A DNA stretch of 12,081 nt from CAZTZY01 sp964617765 (GCA_964617765.1 CAZTZY010000088.1:1-12081), one strand, 5' to 3'. Positions 1 to 7,125 are shown, counted from the stretch's first letter. A program made the numbers and translations. The notes: generated by a model not told the origin, from the letters alone.

Positions 1-20
1 CTAATATTAATACATGAAAG

Positions 21-58
21 TTAGGTAATATAAAACGTTGGCAAGGAGTTATACCTAA
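21..58 (+). promoter_or_regulatory. cspD leader: SD and possible start-codon hairpin
   Basis: A strong Shine-Dalgarno AAGGAG (43-48) sits 9 nt before the ATG at 58. It is flanked by a perfect 7-bp inverted repeat, TTAGGTA (21-27) and TACCTAA (52-58), whose right arm includes the A of the start codon. In the mRNA this would form a hairpin with the SD in a 24-nt loop. An AT-rich -10-like TATAAA (29-34) overlaps the same region, so the hairpin exists only if transcription starts upstream of about position 20. The repeat and SD are seen directly; a regulatory role is inference. Confidence 0.4.
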
Positions 59-309
59 TGGAAAAAGGCATTGTTAAGTGGTTCAACAACACCAAAGGCT
101 ACGGTTTTCTTTTAGCTGAAGAGAGTTCAAAAGATGTTTTTGTTCATTTCTCTTCTATTGAAATGGAAGGTTTTCGTACATTACGGACTGGCCAACCTGT
201 TATGTTTGAGGCCATTGAAGGGCCAAAAGGTTTACACGCCACGGCCATAGAAATTATCGCAATGCCCGATTTTGACCACCCCGCTCCTACACCCGAAAAC
301 AAATCCTGA
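58..309 (+). CDS. cspD: CspD-like cold-shock-domain protein
   Basis: This is an 83-residue single cold-shock-domain (OB-fold) protein that binds single-stranded nucleic acid in the cytoplasm. It carries the RNP1-type motif KGYGF (about residues 13-17) and RNP2-type VFVHF (27-31) after the family N-terminus MEKGIVKWFNN. The stretch EGFRTLRTGQ, in place of the usual short loop, is characteristic of CspD rather than CspA. E. coli CspD is a stationary-phase inhibitor of replication, not a cold-induced chaperone; that role is known for the family and not shown here. The protein is slightly longer than E. coli CspD (74 aa), with a proline-rich acidic tail (PDFDHPAPTPENKS). The start is fixed by AAGGAG at 43-48. 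Adjacency to isocitrate dehydrogenase matches Vibrio and Pseudomonas, where clpS/clpA lie on the other side. No terminator is visible after the stop. Confidence 0.9.
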   Translation: MEKGIVKWFNNTKGYGFLLAEESSKDVFVHFSSIEMEGFRTLRTGQPVMFEAIEGPKGLHATAIEIIAMPDFDHPAPTPENKS

Positions 310-352
310 GCTCTGAAACTCATTTATTAACAACCGGGTATATGCTGAAAAA

Positions 353-383
353 TTCAACTTTCAAACCAACATTCAGCTATAAT
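353..383 (+). promoter_or_regulatory. Candidate sigma-70 promoter for the small ORF
   Basis: A perfect -10 box TATAAT lies at 378-383, about 60 bp before the ATG at 443. No good -35 is seen at 16-18 bp; TTCAAC at 353-358 is a weak candidate with a 19-bp spacer. A 6-bp inverted repeat (GCTGAA 344-349, TTCAGC 372-377) brackets the region and abuts the -10. It supports a separate transcript for the small ORF downstream of cspD. Confidence 0.4.
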
Positions 384-442
384 GCACTTATTATTCATTC
401 ATTTTATCGCCTATTGGCATTTAGCTGTTACACCGGATTGTT

Positions 443-685
443 ATGACCTCCACAAAAAAAACGAAAGCCGCAAAACCTGATGACACCATCCCAGATAGCA
501 CTGAACTTTCAGGAAATACTGATATACCTGAGAAAACCAAATCCAATTTAACTGCACTGTTAAAAGAAGCCCTGGCCGCCAAAAATAAAAAACAGCAGCT
601 ACAAAATAGCACTAAAAAAATAGAGAAAGGGCAAAAAATTGGCATGCCACCAAGAGGCACACGCCGATCAATGGGGAAAAGATAA
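443..685 (+). CDS. Small lysine-rich protein of unknown function
   Basis: This 80-residue ORF has no function I recognise. The N-terminal half is hydrophilic (Lys, Thr, Asp, Pro) and probably disordered. A short segment around residues 35-50 (LTALLKEALAAKNKK) could form an amphipathic helix, and the C-terminus is strongly basic (KIGMPPRGTRRSMGKR). There is no signal peptide, membrane segment or cysteine. The basic tail suggests nucleic acid or ribosome contact, but that is only inference. Support for it being real: a TATAAT box 60 bp upstream, a weak GGA (435-437) before the ATG, and a terminator about 100 bp after the stop. An overlapping minus-strand frame (421-714) gives an unlikely Cys/Phe-rich protein and is taken as its shadow. 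Confidence 0.55.
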   Translation: MTSTKKTKAAKPDDTIPDSTELSGNTDIPEKTKSNLTALLKEALAAKNKKQQLQNSTKKIEKGQKIGMPPRGTRRSMGKR

Positions 686-778
686 GAAGATTGCACGCTT
701 AATGGATATTGCAACCTTGTGAATACGCCTCGCTAGCAGTCAAGCACCTTGATAACAATGTTTTTGAATTGAACTTTT

Positions 779-824
779 AAAAAACAAGGTTGCCCGCATT
801 ACATCGCACAACCTTGTATTTTTT
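779..824. terminator. Bidirectional terminator, small ORF / icd
   Basis: A perfect 9-bp stem is formed by ACAAGGTTG (784-792) and CAACCTTGT (809-817) with a 16-nt loop. On the plus strand it is followed by ATTTTTT (818-824). On the minus strand it is followed by six U (complement of A779-784), starting 9 bp past the icd stop. It therefore fits intrinsic termination for both the convergent small ORF and icd. A second copy of the right arm lies at 711-720 and could compete for the same left arm. Confidence 0.75.
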
Positions 825-825
825 A

Positions 826-3048
826 TTACTTCACCGAAGCCAATGCTGAATTCAATGTCGCACTGGGACGCATGGCTTTAGAAACTTTCTCCTGATCAGG
901 ATGATAGTAACCACCGATATCCACAAACTTGCCTTGTGCACCATTCAACTCGGCAACAATCTTCGTTTCATTGTCAGTTAACACTTTGGACAACGGCGAA
1001 AAATGTGCCTGCAATTCTTTATCTTTACTTTGTGCGGCAAGAGCCTGAGCCCAATACAACGCCAGATAAAAATGGCTACCTCGATTATCCAGCTGCCCAA
1101 CTTTACGCGCTGGCGATTTATCATTAATCAGGAATTTGCTAGTGGCTTCATTCAACGTTTCCACCAGTACCATACCCTTGGCATTGTGGGTTTTCGCACT
1201 TAAATCTTCCAGTGAAACTGCTAACGCCAGAAACTCGCCGAGTGAATCCCAACGTAAATAACCTTCCTCAATAAATTGTTGTACGTGCTTTGGCGCTGAA
1301 CCCCCTGCACCGGTTTCAAACAAGCCACCACCTGCCAGTAAAGGCACGATTGATAACATTTTTGCACTGGTGCCCAATTCCAGGATAGGGAATAAATCAG
1401 TGAGATAATCACGCAATACATTACCTGTAACTGATATAGTGTCTTTACCCGCTTTTACTCGCTCTAATGTATAACGCATAGCATCTTCTGGCGACATGAT
1501 CTGGATATCCAAACCCTGGGTATCGTGATCTTTTAAATAACGCATTACTTTTTCAATCAGGTTCACATCATGCGCGCGATGGCTATCAAGCCAGAAAATC
1601 GCAGGAACTACGGTTGCCCTTGCTCTGTTCACTGCCAGCTTCACCCAATCCTGAATTGGCAAATCCCTTGTTTGGCACATACGCCAGATATCGCCTTTTT
1701 CCACAGAATGTTCTAGCAACACAGCGCCTGCTGCATCAACAACGCGTACTTTGCCATTCGCTGAAATAATAAAGGTTTTATCATGCGAACCATATTCTTC
1801 AGCTTTTTGAGCCATAAGACCAACGTTAGCCACATTACCCATGGTAGTCACATCAAAGGCGCCATTTTTCCTGCAAAAATCGATAACTTCCTGATAAATA
1901 CCCGCATAACAACGATCAGGGATCATCGCCTTCATATCATGCAACTTGCCATCCACTCCCCACATCTGGCCTGAAGAGCGAATAGCTGCAGGCATGGAGG
2001 CATCAATAATCACATCACTGGGCACATGCAGGTTGGTAATGCCTTTATCAGAATCTACCATTGCCAGCGCCGGGCCATTTTTATAACAGGCTTGTATAGC
2101 GGCTTCTATATCAAGGCGCTGATCATCTGGCAAATTTTTGATTTTGGCATAAACATCGCCCAAACCATTATTGGCATCTACACCGAGCTTTTCAAACACA
2201 GCAGCATATTTATCAAAAACATCCTTGAAGAAAACAGTCACCGCATGACCAAACATCACCGGATCTGACACTTTCATCATGGTGGCTTTCAAATGCAGCG
2301 ACAATAACACACCAGTATTTTTCGCATCAGCAATCTGCTGGGCATAAAATTTACGCAAGGCACCGCAGCTCATCACAGAAGAATCTATTACTTCACCTGC
2401 CTTCAGCGCGGTTTTAGGTTTAAGCACAGTGACATTACCTGCAGCATCTACAAACTCAATCTTCACATCGCCGGCTTGTGCCAAAACAACCGATTTTTCA
2501 CTGCCGTAAAAATCTCCTGCTGTCATATAAGATACATGCGTTTTGGAATCCGTACTCCATTTACCCATGGAATGCGGATTATCCTTGGCATATTGCTTAA
2601 CCGGGGCTGCAACACGACGATCGGAATTTCCTTCCCTCAACACCGGGTTTACGGCACTGCCTAACACTTTGGCATAACGTGCCTTTATATCTTTTTCGGC
2701 ATCGTTTTGTGGATCTTCAGGATAATTAGGGATCTTATAACCCTGCGCCTGTAATTCCTTGATAGCCACGGCTAATTGCGGAACCGAAGCACTCACATTG
2801 GGTAACTTGATAATATTGGCTTCGGGGGTTTTAGCCAGCTCTCCCAGCTCAGCGAGGCAATCGGCCTGTTGTTGTGCAGGCGTCAGAAAATCAGGAAAAT
2901 TGGCAATAATCCTGCCAGCGAGTGAAATATCACTGGTTTCAACATTAATTCCAGCGGCTTTGGTAAAAGTCTCTACAATAGGTAACAATGAGTAAGTTGC
3001 CAGCGCAGGAGCTTCATCGGTGAGTGTGTATATAATTTTAGAAGTCAT
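826..3048 (-). CDS. icd: Monomeric NADP-dependent isocitrate dehydrogenase
   Basis: This enzyme oxidatively decarboxylates isocitrate to 2-oxoglutarate and CO2, making NADPH in the TCA cycle (EC 1.1.1.42). The 740-residue length and near-continuous resemblance to the Azotobacter vinelandii enzyme (about 741 aa) identify the large monomeric class, unrelated in length to the ~416-aa dimeric E. coli Icd. Visible family blocks are the N-terminus KIIYTLTDEAPALATYSLLP, the substrate-binding segment SAVNPVLREGNSDRR (131-145), KATMMKVSDP, HVPSDVIIDASMPA, and GNVLRDYLTDLFPILELGTS near the cofactor site. The frame is intact. The start follows a modest purine-rich GGGAAA. A minus-strand TTGACA lies about 70 bp upstream and a terminator immediately follows the stop, so the gene is probably monocistronic. 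It stands where E. coli has the unrelated dimeric icd, next to rluE. Confidence 0.97.
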   Translation of the reverse strand: MTSKIIYTLTDEAPALATYSLLPIVETFTKAAGINVETSDISLAGRIIANFPDFLTPAQQQADCLAELGELAKTPEANIIKLPNVSASVPQLAVAIKELQAQGYKIPNYPEDPQNDAEKDIKARYAKVLGSAVNPVLREGNSDRRVAAPVKQYAKDNPHSMGKWSTDSKTHVSYMTAGDFYGSEKSVVLAQAGDVKIEFVDAAGNVTVLKPKTALKAGEVIDSSVMSCGALRKFYAQQIADAKNTGVLLSLHLKATMMKVSDPVMFGHAVTVFFKDVFDKYAAVFEKLGVDANNGLGDVYAKIKNLPDDQRLDIEAAIQACYKNGPALAMVDSDKGITNLHVPSDVIIDASMPAAIRSSGQMWGVDGKLHDMKAMIPDRCYAGIYQEVIDFCRKNGAFDVTTMGNVANVGLMAQKAEEYGSHDKTFIISANGKVRVVDAAGAVLLEHSVEKGDIWRMCQTRDLPIQDWVKLAVNRARATVVPAIFWLDSHRAHDVNLIEKVMRYLKDHDTQGLDIQIMSPEDAMRYTLERVKAGKDTISVTGNVLRDYLTDLFPILELGTSAKMLSIVPLLAGGGLFETGAGGSAPKHVQQFIEEGYLRWDSLGEFLALAVSLEDLSAKTHNAKGMVLVETLNEATSKFLINDKSPARKVGQLDNRGSHFYLALYWAQALAAQSKDKELQAHFSPLSKVLTDNETKIVAELNGAQGKFVDIGGYYHPDQEKVSKAMRPSATLNSALASVK

Positions 3049-3096
3049 GTTTTTTCCCAGGTTAAACGAGCCAACGAATAAATAATCAAAGCGTAA

Positions 3097-3125
3097 TAAA
3101 TATCCGCTTTACCGAGCAGTGTCAA
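3097..3125 (-). promoter_or_regulatory. Candidate sigma-70 promoter for icd
   Basis: Read on the minus strand, a perfect -35 TTGACA (3125-3120) is followed after exactly 17 bp by TATTTA (3102-3097), a poor -10. Transcription would start near 3090 and leave a leader of roughly 40 nt before the icd ATG at 3048. The strong -35 with weak -10 would suit an activated promoter. This is motif evidence only. Confidence 0.4.
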
Positions 3126-3187
3126 AGATTAAAGTGTAGATTTCATTGCGATAATACAAAATACGTAGATCCATTTTGGTACTTCCA

Positions 3188-3206
3188 CTGCAACACTTTG
3201 TTGCAG
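3188..3206. repeat. Perfect 8-bp inverted repeat in icd-rluE spacer
   Basis: CTGCAACA (3188-3195) and TGTTGCAG (3199-3206) are perfect inverted arms around CTT, overlapped by the palindrome GCAGCTGC (3203-3210). There is no T-tract on either side, so it is not an intrinsic terminator. It lies about 60 bp upstream of the putative icd -35 and about 120 bp upstream of rluE. The dyad would fit a dimeric repressor or activator, but I cannot name one. Confidence 0.5.
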
Positions 3207-3326
3207 CTGCACCAAATCGAAACACGTTGAATTTCTTCATTTTTTGCGTGTGCTAGTATAACAGCATGACCTTTATTAACATAGATAACGCCGCTATACA
3301 TCAGTGACGACATTACAGAAACCGTT

Positions 3327-3998
3327 ATGAGCCAAATCCTTTTATTCAATAAACCCTTTAATGTGTTATGCCAGTTCCAGGATGACAGCGGCAGAACCAC
3401 GCTAAAACAGTTCCTGCCTGATTATCCGGGGTTTTATGCTGCAGGCAGGCTGGATTATGATTCCGAGGGATTATTGCTTTTAACCAATGATGGCGGCCTG
3501 CAACACCGCATCAGCGACCCTAAACACAAACTACCCAAAACTTATTGGGTACAGGTAGAAGGGATCATTACTGACAATGCATTAACGCAATTACGCCAAG
3601 GAGTGGAACTAAAGGATGGCAAAACCCAACCAGCGCTAGCCAAGGCAATGAGTGAGCCTGACATTTGGGCCAGAACACCACCAATTCGGGAACGCAAAAA
3701 CATACCGACCAGCTGGATTGCCCTTACCATCACTGAAGGTAAAAACCGTCAGGTTCGCCGCATGTCCGCAGCTGTCGGATTTCCTACCTTGCGACTGATC
3801 CGAGCCAGTATAGGCGAATGGAGCCTTGGCTCCCTGCTTCCCGGCGAACATCAACTCATTCAATTAAATGAAGAAGACCCAACACTGCAATCAAACACCA
3901 CTATCAATAAAAGCAAGCCACAGAAAACAGGCCATCATAAAACAAAAAAGCCGGCATCAAGCCGGCATTTTAAATCACATAAAACCTTAAAATTATAA
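3327..3998 (+). CDS. rluE: 23S rRNA pseudouridine synthase RluE
   Basis: This belongs to the RsuA/RluB/E/F class of pseudouridine synthases and is expected to make pseudouridine 2457 of 23S rRNA (E. coli numbering). The catalytic motif is GRLDYDSEGLLLLTNDG, with Asp43 the expected nucleophile. The RluE-typical segments NPPIRERK-like TPPIRERKNIPTSW and EGKNRQVRRMSAAVGFPTLR follow. There is no N-terminal S4 domain, as in RluE. The conserved fold ends near residue 185; the remaining ~40 residues are a basic, low-complexity tail (NKSKPQKTGHHKTKKPASS). Part of that tail is encoded by a terminator hairpin (3944-3971), and the stop overlaps the end of the convergent peptidase gene by 6 bp. No clear SD precedes the ATG; a -10-like TATAAC lies at 3257-3262. 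Position next to isocitrate dehydrogenase matches E. coli. Confidence 0.93.
   Translation: MSQILLFNKPFNVLCQFQDDSGRTTLKQFLPDYPGFYAAGRLDYDSEGLLLLTNDGGLQHRISDPKHKLPKTYWVQVEGIITDNALTQLRQGVELKDGKTQPALAKAMSEPDIWARTPPIRERKNIPTSWIALTITEGKNRQVRRMSAAVGFPTLRLIRASIGEWSLGSLLPGEHQLIQLNEEDPTLQSNTTINKSKPQKTGHHKTKKPASSRHFKSHKTLKL
3944..3971. terminator. Terminator hairpin inside the rluE 3' end
   Basis: GCCGGC (3950-3955) and GCCGGC (3961-3966) pair around ATCAA. The left side is six A (3944-3949) and the right side ATTTT. On the minus strand this is a GC-rich stem followed by six U, placed 27 nt after the stop of the LysM peptidase gene: a strong intrinsic terminator. On the plus strand the U-tract is only UUUU and the hairpin falls within the rluE reading frame, encoding part of its basic tail. 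Confidence 0.8.
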
Positions 3999-5255
3999 CG
4001 ATGCCAAAGTTACGCCCGAGCCACCGGATTCAATCCATTTCTTGATACGTGTAGCATCACCCACGGGTGAATATTTACCATTCGATTGCAGGAAGATCAT
4101 AACAGCAGGGCGATGTGCCACTTCTGCTTTCATCACCAGGCAACGACCCGCTTCATTGATGTAACCTGTTTTACTGACTTCAATATCCCATTGGCCATTA
4201 CGCACCAATGCATTGCTGTTTTTATATTGTAAAGGTGCTGATTTTGGCCTGATGGCAACCTTGCGCCCTTCAGTCGTTGTAAATTTATGGATCAAATCAT
4301 AATGACTTGCAGCCTCAACCATTTTCACCAAATCTTCAGCTGTCGATACGTTCTTTGGAGTCAAACCTGTAGGATCAGAAAAGCTGGTATTATGCATGCC
4401 TAATACTTGGGCTTTTTCATTCATCGCTTGAATAAAAGCAGGTTTTCCACCGGGATAATGACGTGAAAGAGCAGAAGCTGCCCTGTTTTCAGAAGACATC
4501 AATGCCAAACGCAGCATGTCATAACGGGTTAATTTTGTACCCAAAGGCAAACGCGAAGTGGTGTGTTTGAGATAATCAACATCGCCATCACTGATCGTTA
4601 AAGTTTCATCCAGTGCCATATTGGCATCCAGAGCCACCATTGCCGTCATCAACTTGGTAATAGAGGCAATAGGTTTCACTTCATTAACATTTTTGGAATA
4701 GATGACTTTACCCGTTTCAGCATCAACAACAATGGCGCTGTCCGATTCAAGCCTTACATTTCGGCTTGACGTACTTGCCACAGGAGTAGAACGTGGTTGC
4801 GTATATGATTGAGTGGAAGCAATCTGAGATTTGCCAGGTATGCGCAGTTTTTGACCGGATTGTATAGGTTTACGAGAAGAAACATTGTTATATCGAGCCA
4901 GACTGGTTAAACCAACCCTGTATTGAGCAGCAATACCCGAAAGCGTATCACCTCTTCTGACAATATGAATTGCATTCGAACTGGCAGTATTAGTGGATGC
5001 CTTATCTACAGGCTCCTTGTAATAAACAGCGGTACTCTCTGAATCAGCAAAAGGAATACTGATTTTTTGTCCGGCAAGCAACTCAAGAGAAGACAGGTTA
5101 TTGAAAGCAGAGAGCTTCAACACACTTACATGATACTTTTTGGCAATCCCGTATAAGGTTTCGCCTTTTTTAACTGTATGCTCAACAGACGATGCAAAAC
5201 TTGTACTGGCTGCAGCAATAAGTACGGCAAATGTAATCTTTTTAATCATCATCAT
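3993..5255 (-). CDS. LysM-containing S11 D-Ala-D-Ala peptidase (PBP7-like)
   Basis: This is a secreted penicillin-binding peptidase of the MEROPS S11 / PBP7 (PbpG) type that would cleave D-Ala cross-links in periplasmic peptidoglycan. Residues 1-22 are a signal peptide (MMMIKK, a hydrophobic stretch, then a likely cut near SFA-SS). LysM domains, which bind glycan, span about 26-69 (VKKGETLYGIAKKY) and 97-140 (VRRGDTLSGIAAQY). After a Ser/Thr linker the catalytic domain starts near 168 and shows all three active-site motifs: SITK (198-201), SEN (255-257) and KTG (362-364). E. coli PbpG lacks LysM. Three consecutive ATG codons begin the gene and no SD is visible, so the exact start is uncertain. 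A TTGACG -35-like box (5318-5313) has no well-spaced -10. It could be called pbpG, but the domain layout differs, so the symbol is left empty. Confidence 0.92.
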   Translation of the reverse strand: MMMIKKITFAVLIAAASTSFASSVEHTVKKGETLYGIAKKYHVSVLKLSAFNNLSSLELLAGQKISIPFADSESTAVYYKEPVDKASTNTASSNAIHIVRRGDTLSGIAAQYRVGLTSLARYNNVSSRKPIQSGQKLRIPGKSQIASTQSYTQPRSTPVASTSSRNVRLESDSAIVVDAETGKVIYSKNVNEVKPIASITKLMTAMVALDANMALDETLTISDGDVDYLKHTTSRLPLGTKLTRYDMLRLALMSSENRAASALSRHYPGGKPAFIQAMNEKAQVLGMHNTSFSDPTGLTPKNVSTAEDLVKMVEAASHYDLIHKFTTTEGRKVAIRPKSAPLQYKNSNALVRNGQWDIEVSKTGYINEAGRCLVMKAEVAHRPAVMIFLQSNGKYSPVGDATRIKKWIESGGSGVTLASL

Positions 5256-5548
5256 AGTTTTTGTTATTCTAGAATGAATTAGAGGTTTGGCTTTTATAAC
5301 TTAAAGATAGCCCGTCAAACCACGTTTAGCAAGCCCTTAAAAAGGGTAATTACTGAAAAAACCCAATCAACTCAAGGACAAGCATAAAACTCCTCAAAAC
5401 CACCTCAGCTTTTTTGCCGTAAAAATATCCATAAGTGTGAAATGCATAGCAATTGACCTATTTTTCCCTATCAGGCTCAAAACTAGACGTAACAGACTCA
5501 AGTTGTATAATTGCCGCCTCCATTCATTGCACTCAATATAAGCGAATT
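5256..5548. other. Divergent spacer between LysM peptidase and nudJ
   Basis: This 293-bp AT-rich spacer carries the start regions of two divergent genes. Visible items are the minus-strand TTGACG (5318-5313) with TATAAA only 14 bp away, a small hairpin CCCTT-AAA-AAGGG (5334-5346), a TTGACC (5453-5458) without a partner, and the nudJ promoter at 5484-5511. An in-frame upstream ATG at 5453 would extend NudJ by 32 residues with no family resemblance, so the spacer is judged non-coding. Confidence 0.6.
5484..5511 (+). promoter_or_regulatory. Sigma-70 promoter for nudJ-mnmA-hflD-purB
   Basis: TAGACG (5484-5489, 4 of 6 to TTGACA) and a perfect TATAAT (5506-5511) are separated by 16 bp. Transcription would start near 5518, about 30 nt before the nudJ ATG at 5549. 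It is the only good promoter ahead of the tightly packed cluster, so it probably drives nudJ through purB. Confidence 0.6.
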
Positions 5549-5995
5549 ATGTCCTGGCCGCCCCACATTACCGTTGCCTGCATCGTAGAAAAAGACAATA
5601 AATTCCTCATGGTTGAAGAATTTCGCAATGGCGTGCTGGTTTATAACCAGCCGGCCGGCCATCTTGAACCCGATGAAACCTTACTGGAAGCCGCCATCCG
5701 TGAAGCTTATGAAGAAACCGGTTGGCACGTGGAACCGGTTTCAGTTTTGGGTGTTTCCAAATATATATCTCCGCAAAGCGGGGTTATTTACTATCGCACC
5801 ACCTTTATCGCCAAACCCATCAAACATGATCAGGCAGCTGAACTGGATGAAGGCATAGTGAATGCGCTATGGCTGAGTTACGACGAGCTGAAATCCCATC
5901 CGGAAAAACTGCGCAGCCCACTCGTACTAAAAAACATTGAACAATATCTGGCTGGCCAGCAATTCCCGCTCTCTGTTATTGATGACGCGTGTTAA
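5549..5995 (+). CDS. nudJ: Nudix hydrolase, NudJ type
   Basis: This is a 148-residue cytoplasmic Nudix phosphohydrolase. E. coli NudJ acts on nucleoside di/triphosphates and on hydroxymethyl-pyrimidine pyrophosphate; the substrate here is inferred from family and position. The full Nudix box occupies residues 37-59: it begins GHLEPDE and ends REAYEETGW, keeping the metal-binding glutamates. The beginning MSWPPHITVACIVEKDNKFLMVEE is the family start, so the ATG at 5549 is preferred over the in-frame ATG at 5453. The latter would precede the TATAAT promoter and add residues with no homology. The stop lies 2 bp before the mnmA ATG, and the nudJ-mnmA pair is also found in E. coli, consistent with one operon. 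No strong SD is visible. Confidence 0.92.
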   Translation: MSWPPHITVACIVEKDNKFLMVEEFRNGVLVYNQPAGHLEPDETLLEAAIREAYEETGWHVEPVSVLGVSKYISPQSGVIYYRTTFIAKPIKHDQAAELDEGIVNALWLSYDELKSHPEKLRSPLVLKNIEQYLAGQQFPLSVIDDAC

Positions 5996-5997
5996 TC

Positions 5998-7119
5998 ATG
6001 CCCAATACCCATAAAACTGTCATTGTAGGTATGTCTGGTGGAGTAGATTCCTCAGTGTCTGCACTATTATTGAAAGAACAAGGTTATAAAGTAGAAGGCC
6101 TGTTCATGAAAAACTGGGATGAAGATGACGGCACGGAATATTGCACAGCTAAAAACGATCTCGCTGATGCGCAAGCCGTTGCTGATAAAATCGGCATCAA
6201 ACTGCACACCGCCAATTTTGCGGCCGAATATTGGGATAATGTGTTTGAACATTTCCTCACAGAATACAAGGCTGGGCGCACACCAAACCCCGACATCCTC
6301 TGCAACAAGGAAATAAAATTTAAGGCCTTCCTCGAATATGCCATTCATTTAGGCGCCGATTACATTGCTACCGGGCATTATGTGCGACAAAGACCTGACA
6401 CTAACGGAAAATCCTTGTTGCTAAAGGGCCTGGATGCCAATAAAGACCAGAGTTACTTTCTACATGCAGTCGGCGGCGAACAAATTGCCAAATCGCTTTT
6501 CCCTGTGGGTGAACTGGAAAAACCTGAAGTCCGCAGAATTGCCACAGAATTCGGCCTGGCTACAGCAGAGAAAAAAGACAGTACCGGCATTTGTTTTATT
6601 GGCGAACGCCGATTCAAGGATTTCCTGCAACAATATATTCCCGCTCAGCCCGGTGATATTGTCACCCCGGAAGGCGAAGTGATTGGCAAGCATCATGGCT
6701 TGATGTTCCACACGCTCGGCCAACGCCAGGGTCTTGGTATCGGTGGTTTGCATAACCATGCTGAATCCGCCTGGTATGTAGTGGAAAAAGATATTGTCAA
6801 CAATCGCTTGATCGTCGGCCAGGGCAATGATCATCCCCTGCTGTTTACCACTAGCCTGAGTGCATCAAGCATTTACTGGATAAGCGGCAATGAGCCTACG
6901 TTAGATAAATTACTAAAAGCCAAAACCCGTTATCGCCAGCCTGACCAGGAATGCTTCATTGAAAAAATCCAGGGCGGTTATCATGTCCACTTCTCCGTAC
7001 CGCAACGTGCGGTTACACCGGGGCAATCCGTGGTTTTTTATGATGGTGATATTTGTCTGGGCGGTGGCGTGATAGAGACCCGTTTCAACGTTCAACAACC
7101 CGCATTAGCGGCAGGATAA
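5998..7119 (+). CDS. mnmA: tRNA 2-thiouridylase MnmA
   Basis: MnmA thiolates position 2 of wobble U34 in tRNA-Lys, -Glu and -Gln, using ATP and sulfur delivered by a persulfide relay (TusE in E. coli). The PP-loop SGGVDSS (13-19) binds ATP. The two catalytic cysteines fall at Cys102 (PDILCNKEIKF) and Cys199 (DSTGICFIGER), the same numbers as in E. coli, followed by GLGIGG and the C-terminal beta-barrel ending VCLGGG-like ICLGGGVIE. At 373 aa it matches the family (368 in E. coli). The ATG at 5998 is chosen. An in-frame GTG at 5989 overlaps the nudJ stop and adds only three residues. With a 2-bp gap and no clear SD, translation is probably coupled to nudJ. Confidence 0.97.
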   Translation: MPNTHKTVIVGMSGGVDSSVSALLLKEQGYKVEGLFMKNWDEDDGTEYCTAKNDLADAQAVADKIGIKLHTANFAAEYWDNVFEHFLTEYKAGRTPNPDILCNKEIKFKAFLEYAIHLGADYIATGHYVRQRPDTNGKSLLLKGLDANKDQSYFLHAVGGEQIAKSLFPVGELEKPEVRRIATEFGLATAEKKDSTGICFIGERRFKDFLQQYIPAQPGDIVTPEGEVIGKHHGLMFHTLGQRQGLGIGGLHNHAESAWYVVEKDIVNNRLIVGQGNDHPLLFTTSLSASSIYWISGNEPTLDKLLKAKTRYRQPDQECFIEKIQGGYHVHFSVPQRAVTPGQSVVFYDGDICLGGGVIETRFNVQQPALAAG

Positions 7120-7125
7120 TACCGC

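Noticed and set aside
421..714. Minus-strand 97-residue frame opposite the small lysine-rich ORF
   Set aside because: It gives a Cys/Phe-rich hydrophobic product typical of the antisense of Lys-rich codons, and overlaps the terminator side without SD or promoter.
3257..3300. TATAAC (3257) and TATACA (3295) as rluE -10 boxes
   Set aside because: Neither has an acceptable -35 at 16-18 bp, so no promoter feature is called.
5453..5548. Upstream ATG extending NudJ by 32 residues
   Set aside because: It would precede the TATAAT promoter, and the extra residues do not resemble any NudJ.
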